Shown: positions 47,039 to 55,178 of the stretch, piece after piece
Numbering within the stretch: position 1 is the stretch's first letter
Layout of the letters: each line of letters begins with the position of its first letter
Source: Agrococcus pavilionensis RW1
Lineage (GTDB): Bacteria; Actinomycetota; Actinomycetes; Actinomycetales; Microbacteriaceae
Direction of reading: 5' to 3'
Assembly: GCF_000400485.1 (NCBI RefSeq)
Contig: NZ_ASHR01000031.1
Coordinates: 1-56,413, forward strand
Length of the DNA: 56,413 bases
Program-made: the position numbers and the translations under genes
Notes under the pieces: generated by a model
Databases searched by the model: none
What the model was told of the DNA's origin: nothing
What the model saw: only the letters and a program-made list of their open reading frames with translations

Positions 47039-49534
47039 GTGCCTGTTCTGACTTCTGCGCCGCTGGTCGGTGGCGCCTCGAAGCCTGTCTCGGGCCGCAT
47101 CGTCGTCTCCGCGACGGGCTCCTACGATCTTCCGGGGCAGCACGTCACGCCGGTCCCGCAGGCGGGCATCATCCGCGACGGTCAGTTCTTCGACATCGAG
47201 GGCGTGCATCCGTTCGTGATCACGCCGACGATCGAGGGCATCGGTCTGCGGATCGTGCTTCGCATCGCGCAGCAGGGCGCGGAGCGTGGCGAGACGGTCG
47301 TCGCGCGCGTCGTGAAGGTGCCGACCGGCGCGACGGTCGCGTGGGACGACCTGATCGACCTCGAGCCGGAGACGGCGGGCGGGTCGTGGGTGATCCCGCC
47401 GTGGGCGGCGGAGCTGCTGACGGTGCGCGACGAGGTGCTCGCGGCTGCGGCGGCGGCGCAGCAGGCGGCGGACGAGGCCGCGGCCTCGAACTTCAACGAC
47501 GCCGCGGTCGCGAACCTGATGAACTCGCCGAGCGCGACGCGCACGGCGACGAGGGCGCTCGCGGGTGCCGCGTTCGGCACGATCTTCGTGCGGGACTGGC
47601 TGACGGCGGGCGCGACGCCGGGGCAGAACACGGCGGCGATGGTCGCGGCGGTGAACGCTGCGGAGTCGGCGGGCGTGGCCGCGTGCTTCGACGGCATCGA
47701 CGTGCAGGTGGCGGGGCAGATCACGCTCGACTCCGCGGGCATGCGGGTGTGGACTTCGACGCCGGAGGCGTGCACGCTCACGCAGACGCAGGCGCTCGCG
47801 GGTCAGGGCATCTTCCGGGTGACGGCGGACGACGTGCGGATCGACGGGTTCACGCTGACGACGACGACGCCGGTGACGGGCGGGAAGCTCGATCTCACGG
47901 GCCTCGTCGGCGACCAGCACCAGCACGCGGCGATCAAGCTCGATCCCGGTGTGTGGGGCACGCGCGTCTCGCGCATCCGCGCGTCGCGGTGGTTCGTCGG
48001 CCTCGTCGGCTTCCCCTACCCGATCGGGCAGGAGAACACGTCGCTGCCGGCGTCGTGGAACTTCATCGAGGGGCTGCGCGTCTCCGACTTCGAGGTGTGG
48101 GACGTGTGGGCCGCGGTGCGGATGTCGGGGCTCGAGGATGCCGACTACGAGAACGTGCGCGGCTCGTACGTGCCGGTCGTCGGCGGGCCGTTCGGGGCGG
48201 GCTCGGAGCCGCCGCCGCACCTGTTCTACATCTCGATGCCGACCGAGGGCGGCAACGTGGACGTGCCGAAGGGGCTCGTCTACAACCGGGATGTGCGGGT
48301 GCGGGGCTGCCATGCGCGCAACGGTGTCGGCGGCGCGGCGTTCTCGCTGCGCTACACGAAGGGCATGACGCTCGCGGGGCTGACGGCGGATCTGTGCGAG
48401 GGCAACGTCGACATGATCGGCGTGCGCGGCTTCACGGTCACCGGCTGCCACTCGATGCGGGACACGTACCCGAAGAACAACCTGCCGAACGGGAACCGCG
48501 GGTCGATGTCGTGGCTCTACTGCGAGGATGGCGTGATCGACCCGTTCGTCGTGCAGGCCGCGGAGAACTTCGACCACGGGTCGCTGATCTTCTTCTCGGT
48601 GTGCCGCAACGTCACCATGATCGAGCCGAAGGGTACGATCCACCTCGCGAACGCCGACGGCGGGCTCCGCATCGGCTACTTCTCGGGCACCGATGTGCGG
48701 CTCGTGCGGCCGGAGATCGAGTCGCGGGGCGCGTCGGCGGCGATCGGGTGGCAGCTGGCGCAGGGCTTCTCGGGCATCTCGACGCCGCACCTCGTCGATC
48801 CGGTGGTGCGGGGTGCCGTGCTGCGCGCGGTCGATGAGGTGCAGACGACGACGCGGAAGCGGATCACGTACCATCCCGACCGCATCGGCGGGGCGCAGCC
48901 GATCCTCATCCCGACGGCGGTGCCGGAGTCGGTCATGCCGATCCTCGAGAACCTGCGGTTCGGCTACCCGCCGGACGAGGACACGCGGATCATCGGCTGG
49001 CACTTCGGGGAGAACATCTCGACGGCGCTGCGTGATCGGTGGCCGTCGGGTCAGCGGTCGACGGTGCACTCGAATGCGTGGGGGTCGCCGCGTCCGGGCG
49101 TGATCAACGCGAACGCGACGGTGACGGGCCTGATGTGCGCGCCGTTCGGCGCCGACGTCGAGCTCCGGTGCGACGTGAAGCGGGGCGGCGGTTCGGTGGG
49201 GCTCGCGCTGCGGGCGATCGATGAGTCGAACTTCCTGAACGTCGTGATCAACGGTGCCGGGCAGGTCGTGCTCGCGAAGCGCGATGAGGGCGTGTTCGTG
49301 AACCTCGGGTCGGCGTACACGCTGCCCGAGGGGACGGCGCCGGTGACGCACAGTCTGCGGGTGCGGGCGATCGGTGATCGCATCTCGGTGTGGGTCGACG
49401 GCGTGCTCGCGATCCAGCACACGCTGATCGACGGGGATGCGACGAAGTTCGTGACGCCGGTCGCGCATGGCCTGCGCTCCGACAACGGGGGCGCGTCTTC
49501 CGAGTGGACGAACCTGCGGGTGCTGTCGGTGTGA
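47039..49534 (+). CDS. tail fibre with beta-helix-like region
   Basis: The 831-residue protein starts at GTG 47039. Residues 1-110 form an attachment module (PVLTSAPLVGGASKPVSGRI, PQAGIIRDGQFFDIEG) shared with the gene at 49589. A short Ala-rich helical stretch follows. Then comes a long repetitive, Gly/Asp/Val-rich stretch with pectate-lyase-like features (TADDVRIDGFTLTTTTPVTG, DADYENVRGSYVPVV, RDVRVRGCHARN) expected to fold as a right-handed beta helix. A lectin-like C-terminus (LNVVINGAGQVVLAKRDEGV) may bind wall sugars. It is probably the receptor-binding fibre. Confidence 0.75.
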   Translation: MPVLTSAPLVGGASKPVSGRIVVSATGSYDLPGQHVTPVPQAGIIRDGQFFDIEGVHPFVITPTIEGIGLRIVLRIAQQGAERGETVVARVVKVPTGATVAWDDLIDLEPETAGGSWVIPPWAAELLTVRDEVLAAAAAAQQAADEAAASNFNDAAVANLMNSPSATRTATRALAGAAFGTIFVRDWLTAGATPGQNTAAMVAAVNAAESAGVAACFDGIDVQVAGQITLDSAGMRVWTSTPEACTLTQTQALAGQGIFRVTADDVRIDGFTLTTTTPVTGGKLDLTGLVGDQHQHAAIKLDPGVWGTRVSRIRASRWFVGLVGFPYPIGQENTSLPASWNFIEGLRVSDFEVWDVWAAVRMSGLEDADYENVRGSYVPVVGGPFGAGSEPPPHLFYISMPTEGGNVDVPKGLVYNRDVRVRGCHARNGVGGAAFSLRYTKGMTLAGLTADLCEGNVDMIGVRGFTVTGCHSMRDTYPKNNLPNGNRGSMSWLYCEDGVIDPFVVQAAENFDHGSLIFFSVCRNVTMIEPKGTIHLANADGGLRIGYFSGTDVRLVRPEIESRGASAAIGWQLAQGFSGISTPHLVDPVVRGAVLRAVDEVQTTTRKRITYHPDRIGGAQPILIPTAVPESVMPILENLRFGYPPDEDTRIIGWHFGENISTALRDRWPSGQRSTVHSNAWGSPRPGVINANATVTGLMCAPFGADVELRCDVKRGGGSVGLALRAIDESNFLNVVINGAGQVVLAKRDEGVFVNLGSAYTLPEGTAPVTHSLRVRAIGDRISVWVDGVLAIQHTLIDGDATKFVTPVAHGLRSDNGGASSEWTNLRVLSV

Positions 49535-49588
49535 CGTGGGGCGGGGGTCTTCGGGCTCCCGCCTCCGTCGTGATCGAGGGGAGCTGCC

Positions 49589-49939
49589 ATGCCGATCCTG
49601 ACGACGGCGCCGCTGATCGGCGCAGCTGGTCGGCCGGTCGCGGGCCGGGTGCAGATCGCGGCGACCGAGGAGTTCGATACGGGCTCGGAGGTCGTGACGG
49701 TCGCGCCGCAGGCGGGCGTCGTGCGCGATGGGCTGTTCTACGACGCGACGGGCTCGGCGCCGCTCGAGCTCGAGGCGACGCCGCTGGGCGTCGGGATGCG
49801 GATCGACCTGTTCCTGTGGGAGCCGGAGTCGGGCGACCGGGAGACCACGCGCATCTCGCGCGTGGTGGTCGTGCCGGCGGGCTCGTCGGTGCAGTGGAGC
49901 GCGCTCGAGAACTTCGTGGCGCCGACGGGAGGTGCGTGA
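49589..49939 (+). CDS. stand-alone paralog of the fibre N-terminal module
   Basis: The 116-residue product starts at ATG 49589 after GAGGGGAG. It matches residues 1-110 of the fibre closely: PILTTAPLIGAAGRPVAGRV, APQAGVVRDGLFYDATG and VVVVPAGSSVQWSALENFVA. It is the attachment module alone with no receptor-binding part. It may cap or adapt another fibre, or be a remnant of a duplicated fibre gene. Confidence 0.75.
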   Translation: MPILTTAPLIGAAGRPVAGRVQIAATEEFDTGSEVVTVAPQAGVVRDGLFYDATGSAPLELEATPLGVGMRIDLFLWEPESGDRETTRISRVVVVPAGSSVQWSALENFVAPTGGA

Positions 49940-50766
49940 TGGCGAAGATGAGCGTGTCGGGGATCGTCTACACGCAGGCGTTCGGACCCCGCACACCGGG
50001 GAAGGTCGACCCGAACACCTTCCACTGGGGCGCGGACTTCGGGCCGCCGAAGCGAGGGCAGACCGGCGTGCCGCTGTTCGCGATCTTCGCCGGCAAGGTG
50101 ACCCGGCTGCGCGACCAGTACGGGGCGCTCGGCGTGCGCGTCGGCGACCGCAAGACCGAGGCGATCGAGTTCTGGCACCTCGCGCGCTACGCGAAGAACC
50201 TCGGCATGTTCGTCTCCGAGGGCGACGAGGTGGGCGAGATGGGCACCACGGGCCGGTCGACCGGCATCCACGTGCACGTCGAGCACTGGGTCAAGGGCAA
50301 GCGGATCGACCCGCTCCCGTTCATCAACAAGCAGGCGAAGAAGTCGGTCGCGCCCGGAGACGGCGACACCGACGCTCCCGAGGAGGACGACATGGCACTC
50401 ACACCGGAACAGGCTGCTGCGCTCGACTGGCTCGGCGCGGAGGACCGCCGCAAGGCGCTCGACTCGATGGTCTCCCAGGTCAAGCAGCTGTGGGACCGGC
50501 GCGCGATCATCGACGAGCTCGGCCGCGACGTGAACGCGCTCGAGTGGCTCGCGGGCAGGCAGGCGCAGGAGGACGTCGAGGCGTACCAGCTCGCGCAGGT
50601 GTGGGCGCGCCTCGGGATCATCGACCGGCTCGGCACGTCCGCCTCCGCCGCCGATATCGCCGCCGAGGTCGCGTCGAAGCTCGACATCCCTGGCATCGGA
50701 CCCGAGCAGGTGCAGGCGATCGCGAAGGCGGTGGCCGACGAGCAGGCGAAGCGGCTGGCGAGCTGA
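49939..50766 (+). CDS. endolysin, M23 metallopeptidase
   Basis: The 275-residue product starts at ATG 49939, sharing a base with the preceding TGA. The M23 zinc signature is present: FHWGADFG (HxxxD) and IHVHVEHW (HxH), with GEMGTTGRS before the latter. It should cut peptide crossbridges of the host wall. A linker (GDGDTDAPEEDD) leads to a helical C-terminal domain (WDRRAIIDELGRDVNALEWL), possibly wall binding. No signal peptide, so a holin must release it. Confidence 0.85.
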   Translation: MAKMSVSGIVYTQAFGPRTPGKVDPNTFHWGADFGPPKRGQTGVPLFAIFAGKVTRLRDQYGALGVRVGDRKTEAIEFWHLARYAKNLGMFVSEGDEVGEMGTTGRSTGIHVHVEHWVKGKRIDPLPFINKQAKKSVAPGDGDTDAPEEDDMALTPEQAAALDWLGAEDRRKALDSMVSQVKQLWDRRAIIDELGRDVNALEWLAGRQAQEDVEAYQLAQVWARLGIIDRLGTSASAADIAAEVASKLDIPGIGPEQVQAIAKAVADEQAKRLAS

Positions 50767-51236
50767 TGCGTGGCCTGCTCGCGGCGTTGTGGCGGGCGTC
50801 GATCTGGCATCCCACGGCGGTCCCGCACGACGCCGCGTACATCTACGTGTCGCCGATCAAGCGGGTGTTCCTGCCGGCGTACGACTTCGTGATCCTGTGG
50901 CTCGGGCTCGCGGGGCTGGTGCAGGGCTTCCAGTCGATGAGCGCGATCATGCCGGGCGTGACGCCGAAGCTCATCTACGGCGCGCTCGCGCTCGCCGCTG
51001 CGGTGTGCTTCCTCGGGTGCGCGTTCCCTCGGCTGTGGCGGATCGAGATCGGCGGGAAGATCGCGATCGTCTCGATCCTGTCGATGATCGCGCTGTCCAT
51101 GACGATCGCGGGGCTGACGATCCCGAACCACACCGGCATCACGATCACGCCGATGGTGGTCGCCCTGCTCATCCCGCCGCTCATCCGTCTATGGACGATG
51201 GGGCGTGAGCGCGGACGCCGGAAGGCGGGCCTCTGA
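50766..51236 (+). CDS. four-helix membrane protein, holin candidate
   Basis: The 156-residue product starts at ATG 50766, overlapping the endolysin stop. It has four hydrophobic helices (FVILWLGLAGLVQGFQSMSA, IYGALALAAAVCFLGCAFP, KIAIVSILSMIALSMTIAGL and one more) and a basic tail. Proteins like this follow the endolysin in many actinophages and are taken as holins or lysis cofactors. The role is not proved. Confidence 0.65.
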   Translation: MRGLLAALWRASIWHPTAVPHDAAYIYVSPIKRVFLPAYDFVILWLGLAGLVQGFQSMSAIMPGVTPKLIYGALALAAAVCFLGCAFPRLWRIEIGGKIAIVSILSMIALSMTIAGLTIPNHTGITITPMVVALLIPPLIRLWTMGRERGRRKAGL

Positions 51237-51613
51237 TGGAGGCGTGGATCGGGTGGGTGCTCGGCGGTGGTGGCCTCGCGGCGCTGTTCTCGGCGTGGCT
51301 GGTCTACAAGGCGTCGAAGCGGCGGAACACCGACCTCGCGCTCGCGGAGCGGTTCGACGACGCCTCGGAGCTCGCGCGGTACATAAACGAGCGCGTCGAG
51401 GCGGAGGTCGAGCGGAAGGTCGCGCCGTTCCGCGCGGAGCTCGAGAAGGTCAAGGGCGAGTCGCACGAGATGAACGACGCCGTGCGGGCTCGCGAGACGC
51501 AGCTGTGGCTGTGGGATCAGCGGGGCCGGATGGGTCTGCTGCCGATGCTGCCGACGCCGATCCTCGAGCGGCTCGGGTTGGGGCATCTGCTGCCGACGGA
51601 CGAAGGGGGCTGA
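51236..51613 (+). CDS. single-helix membrane protein with coiled coil (DUF2746-like lysis protein)
   Basis: The 125-residue product starts at ATG 51236, sharing a base with the preceding stop. One N-terminal membrane helix (WIGWVLGGGGLAALFSAWLV) is followed by a charged helix (RYINERVEAEVERKVAPFRA, ELEKVKGESHEMNDAVRARE). This is the layout of the second membrane protein of actinophage lysis cassettes. It may regulate hole formation. Confidence 0.6.
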   Translation: MEAWIGWVLGGGGLAALFSAWLVYKASKRRNTDLALAERFDDASELARYINERVEAEVERKVAPFRAELEKVKGESHEMNDAVRARETQLWLWDQRGRMGLLPMLPTPILERLGLGHLLPTDEGG

Positions 51614-51614
51614 G

Positions 51615-52436
51615 ATGGCGCTGACGATGGGGACGGTGCGTGGCGTGCTGCGGGACGCGACGGATGCGCCGGCGCGGGGTGCGCGCGTCGAGTTCGAGAT
51701 GCCGATCCCGGCGTCGGCGGCGGGCGATGCGGTGCTCGTGCCGATCGAGCCGGTGGTGCGGCACACGGACGAGGAGGGTGTGCTCGCGCCGGTGTCGCTG
51801 GTCGCGTCGGATGCGACGGGCGTGACGGTGCCGTGGAACGTGACGGTCGCGCGGCACACGTCGGCGGAGCGTCGGTTCTCGATGCTGGTCGTCGCGGGCG
51901 CGCAGCATGATCTGGCTGACGTGATCGAGCTGCCGCCGGTCGACATGCCGGTCGACGAGTGGGCGGCGCTGGTCGCGCGCATCGAGGAGGCGCTCGCTGG
52001 CGGTGGTGGCGGCGGCGCGGATGGTGCGTCGGCGTACGAGCTCGCGGTCGGTGCTGGCTTCGTCGGGACGCTCGAGCAGTGGCTCGACTCGCTCGTGGGC
52101 GAGCGCGGTGCGCCTGGTGATCCTGGCGAGGACGGGGCACCGGGGGCGTCGGCGTACGACGTCGCCGTGTCGAATGGGTTCGTCGGCAGCGAGGCGGCAT
52201 GGCTGGCTTCGCTGAAGGGCGATCCCGGCGGGGACGGTGCGCCCGGCGACGCAGGCAACGACGGCGCATCCGCTTACGAGCTCGCCGTCGCAAACGGCTT
52301 CGTGGGAACGGAGGTCGAGTGGCTCGCGTCGCTGAAGGGTGACCCGGCCGCGACGCAGATCCTCGTCCTCGATGCAGGCGAGCCGGTCCCCGAGGGCACC
52401 TCTCCCGGCACCGTGATCTTCTACCGGGAGTCCTGA
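51615..52436 (+). CDS. collagen-like phage protein with GASAYELAV repeats
   Basis: The 273-residue product starts at ATG 51615. An N-terminal Ig-like region (GTVRGVLRDATDAPARGARV, VTVPWNVTVARHTSAERRFS) is followed by three copies of a module GASAYELAVxxGFVGT, then W, then L..LKGDPG, joined by Gly-X-Y runs (GAPGDPGEDGAPGAS). Such modules form trimeric fibres. Its end overlaps the PhoD-domain tail gene by one base, so it may carry or anchor that protein. Confidence 0.7.
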   Translation: MALTMGTVRGVLRDATDAPARGARVEFEMPIPASAAGDAVLVPIEPVVRHTDEEGVLAPVSLVASDATGVTVPWNVTVARHTSAERRFSMLVVAGAQHDLADVIELPPVDMPVDEWAALVARIEEALAGGGGGGADGASAYELAVGAGFVGTLEQWLDSLVGERGAPGDPGEDGAPGASAYDVAVSNGFVGSEAAWLASLKGDPGGDGAPGDAGNDGASAYELAVANGFVGTEVEWLASLKGDPAATQILVLDAGEPVPEGTSPGTVIFYRES

Positions 52437-54427
52437 TGGCAGTTCAGCACCTCGACGCCGGGTTCGTGGACTACGAGGCCGGCGCGGCCGGGGCGACGAC
52501 ATCGTTCACGTTTCCTCTCCCCGCGGGGACACTGCCTGGCGACACCTTCATCGTGTCGTTGGTCACGAAGGACGCGCACGCGATCGCGAGCGCACCCAGC
52601 GATGCCACGGTCATCTTCACGACGACGAACACGTCACCCGACATGACGCTCTGGGTGTGGCAGACGCCCGCCGAGCCGCCGGCTACCGCCGTGTTCGCGA
52701 CATCCGCGCCGGAGGAGGGGTCGCTCTCCTGGATGCGCTTCCGCGGCGTGGACGTGGCTGCGCCGCTCGCTGGCGGGCCGGTGCCCGCGTCGGCCGGGAC
52801 ATGGGAGCTCGACAACCACGTCGCGCCCACGTTGATGACGACAGCCGATGCCGCGATGGTCGTCGGCGGGTTGGGGCTCCCGTCAGGTAGTCGGGCGCTG
52901 ACCGTCGAGTCGCCGTGGACGATCGTCGCGGACCCGCAGGTGCGTAAGGGTGCGCTGGCCGTCAAGGGCGTGCAGGATGTGGCGGGCTCGACGGGCGCGG
53001 CGAGGTGGACGGTGGGCGGGAACACCGGCATCCGGTCGCTGCCGTGGCAGGCGGCGCTCCGACCCGCGCCGGGCGGCTCCGACCCTGATCCCGTGTCGCA
53101 GGCGGCGCTGATCTACTCGTGGGTAGGTGCTCCCGCTCCTGATGGGTTCGCGGTGTCGTGCAAGACGGAGCTCGCGGCTTCGGTGCGTGTCGTGGCCGGT
53201 ACGGACGCTGATCTGACGGCGGACGTCGCCTATTCCGCCCTGGCCGCGCCGGACGGCGATGGGTGGTCCCGATGTGTCGTTACCGGCCTGGACGCTTCAA
53301 CGCCCTACTACTACGCGCTCGAGATGACCGACGCGGACGGGCTGTCGCGGCTGAGCGCGGTCGCGGGTCCGGTGGCGACGCTGCCCGCTGTGGGAGCGCC
53401 GGCCTCGTTCGGGTTCGGGTTCGGCTCGTGCCTCGAGTCGGGATCAACCGAGACGCGCGCGTTTACCCGCATGCTCGCGCGGGGGCCGCTGCTCGCGTTC
53501 CATCTTGGCGACTTCCACTACGCCGATAACACGAGCATCTCGCAGGCGTCGCACCGCGTCGACATGGAGGCGCAGATCGCGGCGAACAGTGGCCTCCGTG
53601 CCCTGCTCGCGAACGTGCCGGTGATCCCGGTGAAGTCGGATCACGACGTCGGCGGCGGGAATGGCGTGCTGCCGGGCGCGTGGACGGCACCGAACCTTGC
53701 CGCGTTCAAGCAGGTCGCGCCGCTACTGAGCTCGCCCGTGGCGGATGCGAACTACGGCACGCTCGTCGTGGGCCGGGTGAAGTTCATCGTCACGGATCAC
53801 CGCTACTTGCGGACCGCGACGTCAATGATGGGGGCGGCGCAGAAGGCGTGGTTCAAGTCTGAGTTGGTCACCGACGAGCCGGTGAAGATCTGGGTGATGG
53901 ACTCGCCTTGGGTCAACCACGACGCGCCGTTGGACACGACGGACGCGAACGACAAGTGGTCCGACTACCCGGACGAGCATGAGGAGCTGGGCGCTTACAT
54001 CGCCGCGTCTGCTGTGGGCCAGGTCATCGGCATCCACGGCGACATGCATGCGCTCGCGTCAGATGATGGCTCGAACAACGATTGGGGCGGGTTCCCGACG
54101 TTTAATGCGGCACCGTTCGATAAGAGGGCGTCGATCAAGGGCGGGCCTTGGAGTGAGGGCACGTACCCGTCGTCGGGGACTGCTCAGTCGTACCAGTACG
54201 GGTGGGTTGATGTCACGGACGATGGCACGGACATCACGGTCGCGTATACCGGCTACGACTCGTCGAATGCTGCTCGTGTGCCGCTGTCGGTTGTGGTCGA
54301 TACGACGCAGGTGCAGCCGGAGAGTCCGTGGTTCGTGTGGGGCGGGTCGGTCTTGTCTCCGCTCGCGCTCGGTGGTGTGTGGGATGGCGCTGGGCTGGTT
54401 CCTGCACGGTTCGGAGGCGTCGTTTAG
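52436..54427 (+). CDS. tail protein with PhoD-like metallophosphatase domain
   Basis: The 663-residue protein has an N-terminal beta-rich attachment part (residues 1-215), an Fn3-like domain (about 220-318) and a PhoD-type domain (about 325-620). PhoD motifs visible are FGSC (329-332), LGDFHYAD (357-364), KSDHDVGG (400-407), FIVTDHRYLR, and HGDMH (534-538). PhoD enzymes are Ca/Fe phosphodiesterases that can cleave wall teichoic acid. In a virion this would clear wall polymers at the entry site. Codon use is less GC-rich than nearby genes, suggesting recent gain. Confidence 0.8.
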   Translation: MAVQHLDAGFVDYEAGAAGATTSFTFPLPAGTLPGDTFIVSLVTKDAHAIASAPSDATVIFTTTNTSPDMTLWVWQTPAEPPATAVFATSAPEEGSLSWMRFRGVDVAAPLAGGPVPASAGTWELDNHVAPTLMTTADAAMVVGGLGLPSGSRALTVESPWTIVADPQVRKGALAVKGVQDVAGSTGAARWTVGGNTGIRSLPWQAALRPAPGGSDPDPVSQAALIYSWVGAPAPDGFAVSCKTELAASVRVVAGTDADLTADVAYSALAAPDGDGWSRCVVTGLDASTPYYYALEMTDADGLSRLSAVAGPVATLPAVGAPASFGFGFGSCLESGSTETRAFTRMLARGPLLAFHLGDFHYADNTSISQASHRVDMEAQIAANSGLRALLANVPVIPVKSDHDVGGGNGVLPGAWTAPNLAAFKQVAPLLSSPVADANYGTLVVGRVKFIVTDHRYLRTATSMMGAAQKAWFKSELVTDEPVKIWVMDSPWVNHDAPLDTTDANDKWSDYPDEHEELGAYIAASAVGQVIGIHGDMHALASDDGSNNDWGGFPTFNAAPFDKRASIKGGPWSEGTYPSSGTAQSYQYGWVDVTDDGTDITVAYTGYDSSNAARVPLSVVVDTTQVQPESPWFVWGGSVLSPLALGGVWDGAGLVPARFGGVV

Positions 54428-54606
54428 TGCAGGGCGTTGCTCTGCGGGCGGTGACGCCGCTCGACGAGTACGCGCTCGAGCCCGGCGCGCAGTCGCCGCC
54501 GCCGGCGGTGGCCGCGTATCGGTGGGACAGCAGCGAGCATGTGCGGCTCGACGCCTACCGCTGGGATGGCGCGCACGTCCCGGTCACGCCCGTCGCGGGC
54601 GGTTGA
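54427..54606 (+). CDS. hypothetical small virion protein
   Basis: GTG 54427 shares a base with the preceding TAG. The 59-residue product contains two similar short segments (VAAYRWDSSEHV and LDAYRWDGAHV). No family is recognised. The 74 bases after it, up to the holin, hold only the holin's ribosome binding site. Confidence 0.5.
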   Translation: MQGVALRAVTPLDEYALEPGAQSPPPAVAAYRWDSSEHVRLDAYRWDGAHVPVTPVAGG

Positions 54607-54680
54607 TCTCTCGACCACGGCGGCGACTGCCGTCGCGCAACCCTGCCGCGCCCGCGCGGCACTATCTCAATGGAGGAACT

Positions 54681-54923
54681 ATGTTCACGAAGGCGTTTTG
54701 GAAGGCTGCTGGTGAGCGCGCCGCGAAGACGGCCGCGCAGGTCGCGCTGCTGAAGTTCGGCGCCGACTCGATCGCGGCCGGCTTCGACGTGCTCGCGGCT
54801 GACTGGATCGGCGTCGGCAGCTTCGCGCTGGGCGGTGCGGTGCTGTCGGCGCTCTCGAGCATCGTGTCGGCGAAGGCGACGGACGGGTCGCCGTCGCTCG
54901 CGACCGAGACGCTCGCGGAGTAG
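54681..54923 (+). CDS. holin (r1t-like)
   Basis: The 80-residue product starts at ATG 54681 after GGAGGA. The start MFTKAFWKAAGERAAKTAAQ and two hydrophobic helices (the second WIGVGSFALGGAVLSALSSI), followed by a short polar tail, match the small actinophage holin family. It should open the membrane for the M23 endolysin. It is the clearest holin among three candidates in this prophage. Confidence 0.8.
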   Translation: MFTKAFWKAAGERAAKTAAQVALLKFGADSIAAGFDVLAADWIGVGSFALGGAVLSALSSIVSAKATDGSPSLATETLAE

Positions 54924-54935
54924 CGGCGGTGCGTC

Positions 54936-55109
54936 GTGGCCTCGCATCTGTTCGTGAAGCCGCACCGGCGTCTGCCGGCTGAGGACACGTTCACGCAGCG
55001 GATCATCGATCGCGGGTACGCGGTCGCGGTGTTCGGCTGCGGGATGGTCGCGGATGGGCTCGAGTACCTCGGGCTCCGCATCCGGGCCGCTTGGCGCGCG
55101 CGCCGCTGA
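54936..55109 (+). CDS. hypothetical small protein downstream of the holin
   Basis: A 57-residue frame starts at GTG 54936, 13 bases past the holin stop, and ends at TGA 55107-55109 before the terminator. It has a weakly hydrophobic middle (GYAVAVFGCGMVADGLEYLG) and a basic end (IRAAWRARR). The arrangement suggests the last gene of the lysis/late operon. No family is recognised. Confidence 0.5.
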   Translation: MASHLFVKPHRRLPAEDTFTQRIIDRGYAVAVFGCGMVADGLEYLGLRIRAAWRARR

Positions 55110-55126
55110 CGATCAACATCATGACG

Positions 55127-55172
55127 AAGACCCCTCTCGCTGAGCATCGCGCTCGGCGGGAGGGGTCTTTCG
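55127..55172. terminator. bidirectional terminator between late operon and integrase
   Basis: AAGACCCCTCTCGC pairs with the complementary arm 55156-55169 over 14 bp with one G-T pair, around a loop of 15 bases, and TTT continues on the plus strand. On the minus strand the other side starts TT as well. It lies between the rightward late genes and the convergent leftward integrase gene. Confidence 0.85.
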
Positions 55173-55178
55173 TCGTGC

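Noticed and set aside
49540-49563. 8-bp hairpin between the fibre gene and its short paralog
   Set aside because: No T-run, one G-T pair, and the genes on both sides seem to be co-transcribed, so it is not called a terminator.
46946-49996. Very long open frame opposite the fibre gene, and similar ones across the window
   Set aside because: It is Arg/His/Pro-rich, lacks a ribosome binding site and lies opposite a clear gene; in GC-rich DNA such shadows are expected.
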